Source: Candidatus Zixiibacteriota bacterium (GTDB lineage Bacteria; Zixibacteria; MSB-5A5; GN15; FEB-12). From it: a stretch of DNA of 64,000 bases. The stretch covers positions 310,001 to 374,000 of the forward strand of contig JAOUBJ010000002.1 in the NCBI GenBank assembly GCA_029860345.1. Direction: 5' to 3'. Each line of letters starts with the position of its first letter. Position 1 is the first letter of the stretch. Below the pieces are notes generated by a model, which was not told the DNA's origin, searched no databases, and was given only the letters and a program-made list of their open reading frames with translations. Of the stretch, positions 44,010-52,654 are shown piece by piece. The position numbers were made by a program, and so were the translations under genes.

Positions 44010-45422
44010 CTAGATATCGTAGTACAACTGAAATTCGTATGGTGTGGGGCGCACACGGATCTCACCGACCTCGGCACGCTTGATCTTGGTCCAGTTGGCC
44101 AGCAGGTCCTCGGTAAAAACGCCGCCAGGCATAAGATAATCATAGTCGGACTCAAGGGCATTGAGTGCTTTGTTCAACGAGGTCGGCAATTGAGGTATCT
44201 GTGACAATTCATCGGGTGGAAGCTCATCCAGGTTTTTGTCAAGCGGCAGTCCGGGATCAATTTTGTTTTTGATGCCGTCGATACCGGCCATTAGCATCGC
44301 TGCAAATCCAAGATAGGGATTCATGGTGCCATCTCCGGGCCGGAACTCAAACCGCATGGTTTTGGGATTCCGTTGATAACCGGGTATGCGAATGCAAGCT
44401 GTCCGGTTGCCGACCGAGTACGTCCCGGCCACAGGCGCCTCGAATCCCGGCACAAGCCGTTTGAACGAATTCGTCGAGGGATTTGAAAAAGCAAGGATCG
44501 AGTCGACATGCTTCAGTACGCCACCTATATAATGGAGACCGATTTTCGAAAAATTGGCCGGTCCTTTCTTGTCGAAAAACACCGACCCGTTCTTGTCGGC
44601 CAGATACTGGTGCACGTGCAAACCCGATCCCGGTTCATTGAAAAGCGGCTTGGGCATAAAAGTAGCCGACTTGCCCTCCCGGAAGCATTGGTTTTTGACG
44701 AAGTACTTCACCAACATCGACTGGTCGGCCATCTTCATCATCGGCACAAACGTCGTCTCGATCTCATGCTGCCCGCCGCCGCCGACTTCATGATGGTGGT
44801 ACTTGATGTCAACCCCGACCTCGGTGAGCATAGCGCAAATCTGGGATCGCAGGTTAAACGTTCGATCCATCGGCGGTGCGACGTGGTAGCCCTTCTTGTA
44901 GGGAATCTTGTATCCGAGATTTTCGTCATCCTGTTCGGACGTCCACTCGGCTTCTTTGGAGTCCAGAAAGTAGAAAGCGCGCTCCGGACCCTGGAAGAAA
45001 TTGACTTTGTCAAAAACGTAGAACTCAAACTCCGGCCCAACAATGGAACGCAGCCCGGGTTTTATCTTGGATAGGTATTTCTCGGCGTCACGTGCAACCC
45101 TTCGGGGGTTACGGCTGTAGGGCATGATCTTTTCTCCAACGTCCTTGATATCGCAGATCATCGAGAGCGTCGGGCGCTCAAAGAACGGGTCCATAAATGC
45201 GGTAGTAGCTTCAGGCAGGGCGATCATGTCACCTCGCTCGATCGCCGAGAACCCCGGCAGAGAGGAGCCGTCAACGCCGACGCCCGATGAGAACAGATTC
45301 CGGTTCAGCGATGAAACCGGAACTGTGATGTGGTGCCACAGCCCGGGAAGGTCGGATATCTTCAGGTCAACGAACTCGACTGAGCGTTTCTTGGCCAATT
45401 GTTGCAGCTTGACAAGACTCAT
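44010..45422 (-). CDS. glnA: Type I glutamine synthetase lacking the adenylylation tyrosine
   Basis: A 470-residue enzyme that makes glutamine from glutamate, ammonia and ATP in the cytoplasm. Family segments are all present: VDGSSLPGF near residue 50, PEFEFYVFD near 130, GGGGQHEIETTF near 215, MPKPLFNEPGSGLHVH near 260, NPSTNSFKRLVPGFEAPV near 320 and RNPKTMRFEFRP near 350. Around residue 399 the loop reads DKNLDELPPDE; enterobacterial enzymes have the adenylylated Tyr397 in NLYDLPPEE, so here Tyr is replaced by Asp. Regulation by GlnE-type adenylylation is therefore not expected. The start is one of two adjacent ATGs (45425 or 45422), with AGGATGG upstream. Confidence 0.95.
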   Translation of the reverse strand: MSLVKLQQLAKKRSVEFVDLKISDLPGLWHHITVPVSSLNRNLFSSGVGVDGSSLPGFSAIERGDMIALPEATTAFMDPFFERPTLSMICDIKDVGEKIMPYSRNPRRVARDAEKYLSKIKPGLRSIVGPEFEFYVFDKVNFFQGPERAFYFLDSKEAEWTSEQDDENLGYKIPYKKGYHVAPPMDRTFNLRSQICAMLTEVGVDIKYHHHEVGGGGQHEIETTFVPMMKMADQSMLVKYFVKNQCFREGKSATFMPKPLFNEPGSGLHVHQYLADKNGSVFFDKKGPANFSKIGLHYIGGVLKHVDSILAFSNPSTNSFKRLVPGFEAPVAGTYSVGNRTACIRIPGYQRNPKTMRFEFRPGDGTMNPYLGFAAMLMAGIDGIKNKIDPGLPLDKNLDELPPDELSQIPQLPTSLNKALNALESDYDYLMPGGVFTEDLLANWTKIKRAEVGEIRVRPTPYEFQLYYDI

Positions 45423-45552
45423 CATCCATCCTATCGTCAAGGTTCGAACACTAATGAACGCCGGAAGGTAAGAAATTGTCGGGAATTTGCAAGTTACCCA
45501 CCATGAGTGATCGTTTTGGTCTACAATCGGGACACAGAGGCAGGACTACATC

Positions 45553-46524
45553 GTGTTGGTATTAAGCCACGAGGACGTGAAAGCGGCTCTAACGATGCCG
45601 GATGTGTTGGCTGTAATCGAGCAGGCGTTCGTCGAGCTGTCGAGCGGGCAAGCCATCATGCCCCAGCGGATGACGATCACGACGCCCGGCGGCACTTCGT
45701 TCTACATGCCCGGCTATCTTGCGGCTGCGGGCGCGCTGGCCTGCAAAGTTGTCAGTGTGTTCAAGAACAACCCTGAGCGGGGACTAACGTCGACGACCGG
45801 TGCGCTGCTATTGCAGGACCCGGAAACCGGCGAGGTGATTGCGTTAATGGACGGCGCCTATCTTACGGCGATCCGCACCGGCGCGGCCAGCGGGCTGGCC
45901 ACCAAATACCTGGCCCGCGATGAAGATGGTATGATCGCATCCGTGATCGGAGCGGGCGTTCAGGGTAAGATGCAACTGCGCGCAATTGCGGCGGTGAGAC
46001 ACCTGTCACGAGCTCTGGTGCATGACCTCAGTGACCAGGCTGCCGCAGGATTCCGCACAGAACTTGAGGCGGAGCTGAGAATACCAATTACCTGTGTCGA
46101 TTCTGCGGAGCAGGCGCTGGAGGCCGACATCGTATCTGCCGCGACGACATCTTCGACGCCGTTGTTCGATGGTAGAGGTATTCATCAGGGAACGCATATC
46201 AACGCTGTCGGTGCGCACGGTCCGGAAGCGCGCGAACTGGACACAGCGGCGATTGTCAATTCGAAGTTCGTGGTCGATTCCAGAACAGCGGCCATGAAGG
46301 AATCAGGCGAGTTGCTGATCCCGTTGGAACAGGGGAGGCTCCTGCCTGAGCATGTCTACGCCGAACTGGGCGAGATCATCACTGATCAAAGGATTGGCAG
46401 GGAAAACAACGCCGAGATTACACTATTCAAGTCTAATGGATTGGCCGTGCAGGATACTGCCACCGCCAAGCTCGCCTACGATCGTGCCGTCCGGAATGGG
46501 CTTGGCACGGTTATTGAAATTTGA
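45553..46524 (+). CDS. Ornithine cyclodeaminase / mu-crystallin family dehydrogenase
   Basis: A 323-residue NAD(P)-dependent enzyme. The N-terminal substrate domain has MTITTPGGTSFYMPGYL and CKVVSVFKNNPERGL (a Lys contact of the family). The Rossmann half starts VIGAGVQGKMQLRAI near residue 133 and continues with VSAATTSSTPLFDG and INAVGAHGPEARELD. Members include ornithine cyclodeaminase, alanine dehydrogenase, ketimine reductase and others; reading alone does not separate them. GTG start with AGGA seven bases before it. It is divergent from glnA, and a role in nitrogen metabolism is possible but unproven. Confidence 0.88.
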   Translation: MLVLSHEDVKAALTMPDVLAVIEQAFVELSSGQAIMPQRMTITTPGGTSFYMPGYLAAAGALACKVVSVFKNNPERGLTSTTGALLLQDPETGEVIALMDGAYLTAIRTGAASGLATKYLARDEDGMIASVIGAGVQGKMQLRAIAAVRHLSRALVHDLSDQAAAGFRTELEAELRIPITCVDSAEQALEADIVSAATTSSTPLFDGRGIHQGTHINAVGAHGPEARELDTAAIVNSKFVVDSRTAAMKESGELLIPLEQGRLLPEHVYAELGEIITDQRIGRENNAEITLFKSNGLAVQDTATAKLAYDRAVRNGLGTVIEI

Positions 46525-46549
46525 CTCAGCAATCCCCTCGGTGCCGGCA

Positions 46550-47935
46550 TCAAGGACAGGGGACAGGCGGTGGACCGCCGCTAAACATGTAGTCGACCAG
46601 GTAGACCAGGTCGGCGATATCCAGAACAGTACTGCCGTCGACGTCGGCCTCTTCCATCACCGGCGGCGGCGGTCCGCCATTGAACATGTAATCGACCAAA
46701 TAGACCAGATCGGCAATGTCTACGATGTCGCCCATGTCTCCATTGATGTTTCCACGATCACCGGTGCAAACGTCAATTGTTTCGCAGGCATCACCCTGGC
46801 CGTCGGTGTCGGCATCTTCCTGCCCGGGATTGAAAACATAAGGGCAGTTGTCATCATACCCGCAGATACCATCTTCATCATCGTCATTAATAGTATCGCC
46901 GGGACAGGGATCGCAGACATCACCCACGCCGTCCAGATCACCGTCGGCTTGCGACACGTTGAAATCTAACGGACAGTTATCGCAGAGATCACCGATACCA
47001 TCGCCATCGGCGTCATCCTGAGCCGGGTTTGGATCGTCAGGGCAATTATCACAGACGTCGCCGACATCGTCACCGTCACCGTCGGCTTGATCGTTGTTGG
47101 CATCATTGGGACAGTTGTCGCACAAGTCGCCATAATCGTCGCTGTCGGTGTCGGCCTGAGTCGGGTTGGCCACCGAAGGGCAGTTGTCGTCTTCGTCACA
47201 GTAGCCGTCATCATCGGTATCGTCACAACAACTGGTTGAAACGGTTTCACCATGCAACCAGATGAACGGATAGCCGGGAACCATCACCCAGTAGGCATAC
47301 CAACTCTGCCAAATACCTGAAAGCGGGTGGAAGTAAAAGACGTCACACGTATCTACAGTTGAGCTGACATCGTACATGATCGATGGATATGGGCCGGGTC
47401 CGATTCCGGGATACTCAACACCCACGTAAACCTGCGAAGTGATACAGTATGGTTCCGGCAGCGTCACCGTGCCCGTATTGGGAAAGTTGAATCCGGCCGA
47501 ATCTACAACCACCTGATGCCGATACAACTCGGGACCCGGACCGATGCAGGTCGGGTCGTTGGAGAATCCCTGATACACAACGATGTCCACTGTTAGCGGC
47601 CATTGGTACGGGCGGGCATCGACGAAGTTGGGTGGATCGAGAAAGCCCAACGAGACGGCACTGATGGCGAATGGATAGGTGGGGGAGCCACATTCGGCAG
47701 GATCGAAATACGACACGGTGCGATGGGCGCTATCGTAGCCGTGGCTATATCCGAGGATGGTGTCGTTGATCCAGTGATGCCAGATGGAGCAGGTGTCCTG
47801 TGCATTAGATAGCGAGGGTGTAATAACCATTCTATCGGGGCGAAGAGTCTGTATCTGGTTGTCTTGATCTAATCCGATTGCGCTAACTGCCAGGACCAAA
47901 ACGACCGCTCCCAGAACGAAAAAAGCTCTATTCAT
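46550..47935 (-). CDS. Secreted thrombospondin-type-3 repeat protein with dockerin-like tail
   Basis: A 461-residue exported protein. After a signal peptide (FFVLGAVVLVLAVSAIG), residues 25-230 form a domain of unknown fold. Six or seven calcium-binding TSP3 repeats of about 20-25 residues follow (DNCPNDANNDQADGDGDDVG and similar), forming an extended Ca-loaded stalk. The C-terminus is a dockerin-like pair (DIVDIADLVYLVDYMFNGG, DIADLVYLVDYMFSGG). The start at 47935 is favoured by the signal peptide; 47980 is the longest option. It is probably displayed on the surface or secreted. It shares its architecture with the next gene upstream. Confidence 0.87.
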   Translation of the reverse strand: MNRAFFVLGAVVLVLAVSAIGLDQDNQIQTLRPDRMVITPSLSNAQDTCSIWHHWINDTILGYSHGYDSAHRTVSYFDPAECGSPTYPFAISAVSLGFLDPPNFVDARPYQWPLTVDIVVYQGFSNDPTCIGPGPELYRHQVVVDSAGFNFPNTGTVTLPEPYCITSQVYVGVEYPGIGPGPYPSIMYDVSSTVDTCDVFYFHPLSGIWQSWYAYWVMVPGYPFIWLHGETVSTSCCDDTDDDGYCDEDDNCPSVANPTQADTDSDDYGDLCDNCPNDANNDQADGDGDDVGDVCDNCPDDPNPAQDDADGDGIGDLCDNCPLDFNVSQADGDLDGVGDVCDPCPGDTINDDDEDGICGYDDNCPYVFNPGQEDADTDGQGDACETIDVCTGDRGNINGDMGDIVDIADLVYLVDYMFNGGPPPPVMEEADVDGSTVLDIADLVYLVDYMFSGGPPPVPCP

Positions 47936-48021
47936 GACAACACCAACCCTTCCTGCTATTTGCGCCGTGTGCTGCGGCATCCTCGGTGGCGTAAACGACG
48001 TATATGAAGACCTACGTTGGC

Positions 48022-48050
48022 AAACTACCTGCTATTGGCCTTTTTGTCAA
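48022..48050 (-). promoter_or_regulatory. Promoter of the TSP3/dockerin-like gene
   Basis: On the minus strand, TTGACA, 17 bases, TAGTTT, about 90 bases before the start at 47935. Confidence 0.65.
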
Positions 48051-48128
48051 GCTGTTTGATCATCGATAGGGTCCCTCTACTTTCACCACAGCCTTGCGCA
48101 TGCCGTGAGGCGCACTTCGCGCAGGCCC

Positions 48129-49784
48129 TCACTGACACGCCGGCGGGGGCGGGCCGCCGTCAAACATGAAAGAAACCATGAAAACCAAATCAGCGATGTC
48201 GATGATTTCATCAACGCCGTTTATGTTCATTTCCTGCCTACATACAGCCGGCGGGCCACCATCGAACATGTAGCTGACCAGGGCAATAAGGTCTGAAATA
48301 TCTACCGGCCCGCCATCATGGGTGAAGTCACCTCTTTGCACGCAACAATCCACGTACAGCGATATCGTTTTCTGATACACACCATCGTCTCTGGTCAGCA
48401 GGTGCGCCTGATCTTCCCAGGAATGAGTGAAGATTCCCTCTGGATTAAGGTCAGGATTGCACGATGGGCATCCGGCGGCATCATCGGGTAACGAAACATC
48501 CTCTGAGAGGGTGAGGTTCTCACCAAATGTGAAAGAGCCGTGGACCACGCAAAAACAGGTAGACACGACATAACTGGTGTCCAACCACATGTGGTAATCG
48601 GCACCATCAAAAAGCCATCTGATTCTCTGAGAGTATTCGTTGCCGGAGTCATACTCCAAGACTGTGTACTCACCCAGAAATCCGCCCGCAAAAGTGCATG
48701 CGTCGCCTACGCCATCTGAATTATTATCAGTCTGAGCGGGGTTGTGCACGTGCGGACAGTTATCCTCCGGGCAGGTGTTGCCTGAATATTCTGGGTTGCC
48801 GAAACCATCGCCATCGGTATCGATGCAGGCGTCACACAAATCTCCGAGGCCGTCGCTGTCAGTGTCCAGCTGATTGGGGTTGTGAACTTCAGGACAATTG
48901 TCATCAGGACAAGTGTTCGCCGGGTGGCCGGGATCGCCGAAACCATCGCCGTCGGTGTCCGTGCATTCATCGCACGCATCACCAACGCCATCCGAGTCGG
49001 TATCGTCTTGATCCGGGTTATGGACGGCCGGGCAATTGTCATCGGGGCAAGTATTAACAAAACCGGGATCACCAAAGCCATCTCCGTCGACATCGGTGCA
49101 ATCGTCGCAAATGTCACCGAGTTCGTCGTCGTCCGAATCGATTTGATCAGGATTGAAGAGATCGACGCAGTTATCTGTCGCATCCGGTATACCATCCTCA
49201 TCGGAGTCCATGGTATCGACCACTACAAAACAGTGGGGACCATCCCAGGTGGGAAACCTTGTTCCCACTCCACCCCCGGCAGCCCATTGCCAAGTGCCGC
49301 TTGGGGGAAAGTAGGAGGAGTCGATGCATATATGTTGTGCTGGTCCGCTTGCAACTATGGGGCCGATTGAAATCGAGTAGGTGGTGTCATCGAAATGCGC
49401 GGGCATCCCGATGGAAGGCGGAACTCCCAAGGCAGCCCCACCGAATCCTACGGTGTCGGCATCAATACCATCAGCGTCGACAGGGTTGGCCACGAATACC
49501 ATAAAGTTGGAGTCCCAGTCGATGCTTGCAAGTAGAGTCGCCGAGGTTCCGGTCCAGGTCAAATCGTCGGGTGAGTATATTCTGAAACCATTGGTGATTC
49601 CAATGAAATCATGCTCTTCGAGATTGGCAGTACGAATATAAAATGTCAACCCCCCGCCGTTAACCACAGCGCTGTCGGTGATCAGTCCCACCACGGTGTC
49701 AAGTGTGATCAGTTGATCCTGACCATAGCCAACACCGCACAACAGCGACGTTGACACGAACAAAACGAGCAGATAACGCTTCAC
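48129..49784 (-). CDS. Secreted TSP3-repeat protein with dockerin-like tail
   Basis: A 551-residue exported protein. The signal peptide ([21 protein letters not shown]) begins at GTG 49784, which has GGAGGGA just upstream; a GTG at 49796 is the outer limit. Residues 22-190 form a beta domain of unknown type (possibly cohesin-like: [32 protein letters not shown]). TSP3 repeats then alternate with [13 protein letters not shown] units (about 190-350). A further domain with CVVHGSF and CPSC follows, then the dockerin-like pair. It starts 20 bases after the stop of the FG-GAP gene at 49804-52473, so the two form an operon. A cohesin-like front with a dockerin-like tail would be notable. Confidence 0.83.
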   Translation of the reverse strand: MKRYLLVLFVSTSLLCGVGYGQDQLITLDTVVGLITDSAVVNGGGLTFYIRTANLEEHDFIGITNGFRIYSPDDLTWTGTSATLLASIDWDSNFMVFVANPVDADGIDADTVGFGGAALGVPPSIGMPAHFDDTTYSISIGPIVASGPAQHICIDSSYFPPSGTWQWAAGGGVGTRFPTWDGPHCFVVVDTMDSDEDGIPDATDNCVDLFNPDQIDSDDDELGDICDDCTDVDGDGFGDPGFVNTCPDDNCPAVHNPDQDDTDSDGVGDACDECTDTDGDGFGDPGHPANTCPDDNCPEVHNPNQLDTDSDGLGDLCDACIDTDGDGFGNPEYSGNTCPEDNCPHVHNPAQTDNNSDGVGDACTFAGGFLGEYTVLEYDSGNEYSQRIRWLFDGADYHMWLDTSYVVSTCFCVVHGSFTFGENLTLSEDVSLPDDAAGCPSCNPDLNPEGIFTHSWEDQAHLLTRDDGVYQKTISLYVDCCVQRGDFTHDGGPVDISDLIALVSYMFDGGPPAVCRQEMNINGVDEIIDIADLVFMVSFMFDGGPPPPACQ

Positions 49785-49803
49785 AACTCCCTCCACAATT
49801 CAC

Positions 49804-52473
49804 TTACGGACAATCAGGCGGCGGCGGTCCGCCCGTGAACATGAAATCCACCAAGTATACCAAATCTGAAATCGACAGTGCTTCATCACCGAACGGCGGC
49901 TGCAACTCCGCCTCCTCCCAGCACGGCGGGGGCGGACCGGCGTTGAACATGAAGTCGACCATGTAGACCAAATCAGAAATGTCGATCACATCGCCTAAGT
50001 CGCCATCGATATTGCCAATATAACCCAGACAGCATCCGGCGTCATACATCGAGTTGAATGCGTACACGACGCCGGACGAGCCGAAAGTGACACAGGCCAT
50101 ATTCCCGGCGCCGTCGCCATTGATATCACCGACACCGACATGCATCACATCTCCGGCGCAACTGCGTTCGTAATAGGCATCACCGGTAGCGCCGTCTATG
50201 GCCCGAACATTCCCGTCATCGGAGCCGATCAGTGCATCGTCCTGGCCGTCGCCGTTGAGGTCGTAGCCGATTACGCAGTTGATCTCATCACCGGCCGTGA
50301 ACGACCACAGCTCGGCGCCGTTGGTGCCGTCGAATGCGTAAACCTTGCGGTCATTGTAGTTGGTGCCGATCAAGACATCACCGGCTTTGTCCCAGTTGAC
50401 CAGTCCGGACGACATGGCGTAGTCGGATGACGGTTCCAGCGGTCCGCTGGACCACATTTCGTCGTGCGTGACACCGCTGACCATGATTACTTTACCCATC
50501 GTGGCGCCCATTTTCTTGATACCGATAGCGACATCAAGCACGCCGTTGTCGTCGGCATCCAGGACTTCGCAGTGGGCGGCATACTGGGTGCCGATAGCGT
50601 ATTCCCAAAGAGTGTTACCGGTGGAATCCTCCAGGACAACCATCTTGCCGCCTACAATCGCCACCACGTCGGGTAGCCCGTTGCCGTTCATTTCGGCAAT
50701 CTCGATTTCTTCCGGATCGCCGCCGGTGAATGATCGTGACCACAACAAATCGAGTCGAGTCGTACCGGCGATTGCGTAGATCGTGCCGTCGTCGCTACCC
50801 GCGATCACGTCGACGTCGCCGTCTCCATTAAGGTCGGCGGCTTGCAGGTTCTTGCGATAAATCTGATCGGCCGGATCGGTGAACTGCCACATGACACTGC
50901 CGTCGTTGCCGTAAAGAGCGGTTACCATGTCGTCGTTACCGGCAACAGCTACGTCGATCTGTCCGTTGTTGTCAAAATCTCCCGTTGTCACGGCGTATAG
51001 GTTCTGGGTGCCGGTCCAGTGCCACAAGGTGTCACCGGTACAGCCATCGATGGCCCACACCCAATCGTCAAGCGAGGCCACTACCAGTACGTCCTCGCAG
51101 TCATCGTTGTTCAGATCAGCGATGGCCAGGGCATTGCCGTACTCACCGAAGGCGTACTCCCACAGCATGGGGGACTCAGCCGACCGGAGCGCCCAGATGG
51201 ACTTACCGGGATTCGGTGGTGTACCGACAAACTCGGCGCCACCACCGGCGGCGACGTCGACAATGGCATCACCGTCGAACTCGGCCACAGCCACCGAATA
51301 CATTGTCCCCGAAACTGCATAGTACCAGACCAACGAACTATCTACGGCCGAAACCACCGACACCCGGTCCCACGTTGCGGCAACGATGTTCAAGTCGCCG
51401 TCGCCGGTAACATCGGCAAAGGCCAGGTCACGCGGAAAGCTCTCAAGACTATCCGATTCGAACATCAGTGATGGTTCCGTGCCGTCCAGCGCTATGACCC
51501 GGCGCCAGCCGAGAAAGTTTCCGATTACCAGATCGAGATCGGTGTCGTTGTCGATGTCGTAAGTGTACAAATCAATCTGACCGTTGGTGTGGTCAATGGC
51601 GCCGAAGTCGTAGCTCCATTCGAGAATTCCGTCGGCGGCATTGCGAACGTACAGGTGCCCCTGGTCGGCGCCGTCGATTCCGGTGAAAATAGCCTCCGGC
51701 GTACCATCATCATCGATGTCCTCAATCATGGCGTCCAAAACCACGTAAGCAACCGTGGAATCCCAGATGAAGGCGCCGGTGGCGCCGTTGATCACGCCAC
51801 AGTAGTTGTCGTAGCCGGTCAAGTATTCATTGGCAAATGCAACGTCGTCGATGTTGTCACCGGTTACGTCGCCGGTGGCCACGGCGTTGATCCAAAGGCC
51901 ATCGACATACCTGGCCCAAAGCCTGGCCCCGGTCTCGCCGTCGATGGCGTACACGGAATCATCGAACGAAGCCGCGACGACATCGAGGTAGACATCCCCG
52001 TCCAAATCGGCGGTGGTTACGTCCTGGATAGTGGCGTCGATAGGAAAGACCCACAGGGCGGTGCCGGTAGCACCGTTGATGGCGTGGACATCACCGTCCG
52101 GCGTGTTGCCGGAGTTGTACGAAGCGCCGGCGATTACATCCATCACGTTGTCGTTGTTGACGTCGCCGATAGTCATCGAGCGCACGCCGTCCTGCAACCA
52201 ATATATCCAAAGGGTGTCGTTGGTCTTGCCGTCGATAGCCACCACTTGATGCGGGTAGCCATAATAGTCGCTGGAGTACTCACCGCCGATAACATCGAAA
52301 GTGCCGTCGCCGTTGAGATCGGCCGTCTCGACATGTTTGGTCGCCCACTCGCCGTCAAAGGTCCAGATCGGTTCGCCGGAGATTCCCTGGCCTATCGCCA
52401 GCGGGGGCAAGCTCAGGGCTATGATGACAGCCAATAACACAAACCCTATACCAACAGTTGATTTCGGAATCAT
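49804..52473 (-). CDS. Secreted FG-GAP / PQQ-like beta-propeller protein with dockerin-like tail
   Basis: An 889-residue exported protein. The signal peptide at 1-29 ends AIG-Q. About 15 repeats of 45-55 residues combine an FG-GAP/VCBS calcium loop (DLNGDGTFDVI, DVNNDNVMDVI, DFDNNGQIDVA) with a PQQ-propeller-like strand (VYAIDGETGARLW), giving one or two propellers. The C-terminal dockerin-like pair is ISDLVYMVDFMFNAGPPPP and ISDLVYLVDFMFTGGPPPP. AGGAG lies ten bases before the start at 52473. No catalytic residues are visible; it is probably a binding or scaffold protein. It heads the operon with the TSP3-repeat gene. Confidence 0.88.
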   Translation of the reverse strand: MIPKSTVGIGFVLLAVIIALSLPPLAIGQGISGEPIWTFDGEWATKHVETADLNGDGTFDVIGGEYSSDYYGYPHQVVAIDGKTNDTLWIYWLQDGVRSMTIGDVNNDNVMDVIAGASYNSGNTPDGDVHAINGATGTALWVFPIDATIQDVTTADLDGDVYLDVVAASFDDSVYAIDGETGARLWARYVDGLWINAVATGDVTGDNIDDVAFANEYLTGYDNYCGVINGATGAFIWDSTVAYVVLDAMIEDIDDDGTPEAIFTGIDGADQGHLYVRNAADGILEWSYDFGAIDHTNGQIDLYTYDIDNDTDLDLVIGNFLGWRRVIALDGTEPSLMFESDSLESFPRDLAFADVTGDGDLNIVAATWDRVSVVSAVDSSLVWYYAVSGTMYSVAVAEFDGDAIVDVAAGGGAEFVGTPPNPGKSIWALRSAESPMLWEYAFGEYGNALAIADLNNDDCEDVLVVASLDDWVWAIDGCTGDTLWHWTGTQNLYAVTTGDFDNNGQIDVAVAGNDDMVTALYGNDGSVMWQFTDPADQIYRKNLQAADLNGDGDVDVIAGSDDGTIYAIAGTTRLDLLWSRSFTGGDPEEIEIAEMNGNGLPDVVAIVGGKMVVLEDSTGNTLWEYAIGTQYAAHCEVLDADDNGVLDVAIGIKKMGATMGKVIMVSGVTHDEMWSSGPLEPSSDYAMSSGLVNWDKAGDVLIGTNYNDRKVYAFDGTNGAELWSFTAGDEINCVIGYDLNGDGQDDALIGSDDGNVRAIDGATGDAYYERSCAGDVMHVGVGDINGDGAGNMACVTFGSSGVVYAFNSMYDAGCCLGYIGNIDGDLGDVIDISDLVYMVDFMFNAGPPPPCWEEAELQPPFGDEALSISDLVYLVDFMFTGGPPPPDCP

Positions 52474-52585
52474 TATACTCTCTCCTGTTGTCGTTGCCTG
52501 TAGTACCTATATCACCCAAATATAGGGCGTTATCTCCATTTCACCAAACTGTTTCCATACCCATTGACCTGTGCGACAAAACAGC

Positions 52586-52614
52586 TTGTCATGTCGGCTG
52601 CGAAAGACTATAGT
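52586..52614 (+). promoter_or_regulatory. Promoter of the S9 peptidase
   Basis: TTGTCA, 17 bases, TATAGT, 40 bases before the chosen start. The longest open frame begins upstream of this promoter, which rules out its first ATG. Confidence 0.7.
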
Positions 52615-52654
52615 AACGCCCGAAAGAAAAACCTCAAGCGTTTCGGAGGTCCCG

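Noticed and set aside
44508-45074. 188-residue plus-strand frame
   Set aside because: It lies fully within glutamine synthetase on the opposite strand; no independent support.
51589-52437. 282-residue plus-strand open frame
   Set aside because: It is antisense to the FG-GAP protein; the repeated DVNGDG-type codons of that gene create a long open frame on the other strand. No ribosome site or family match.
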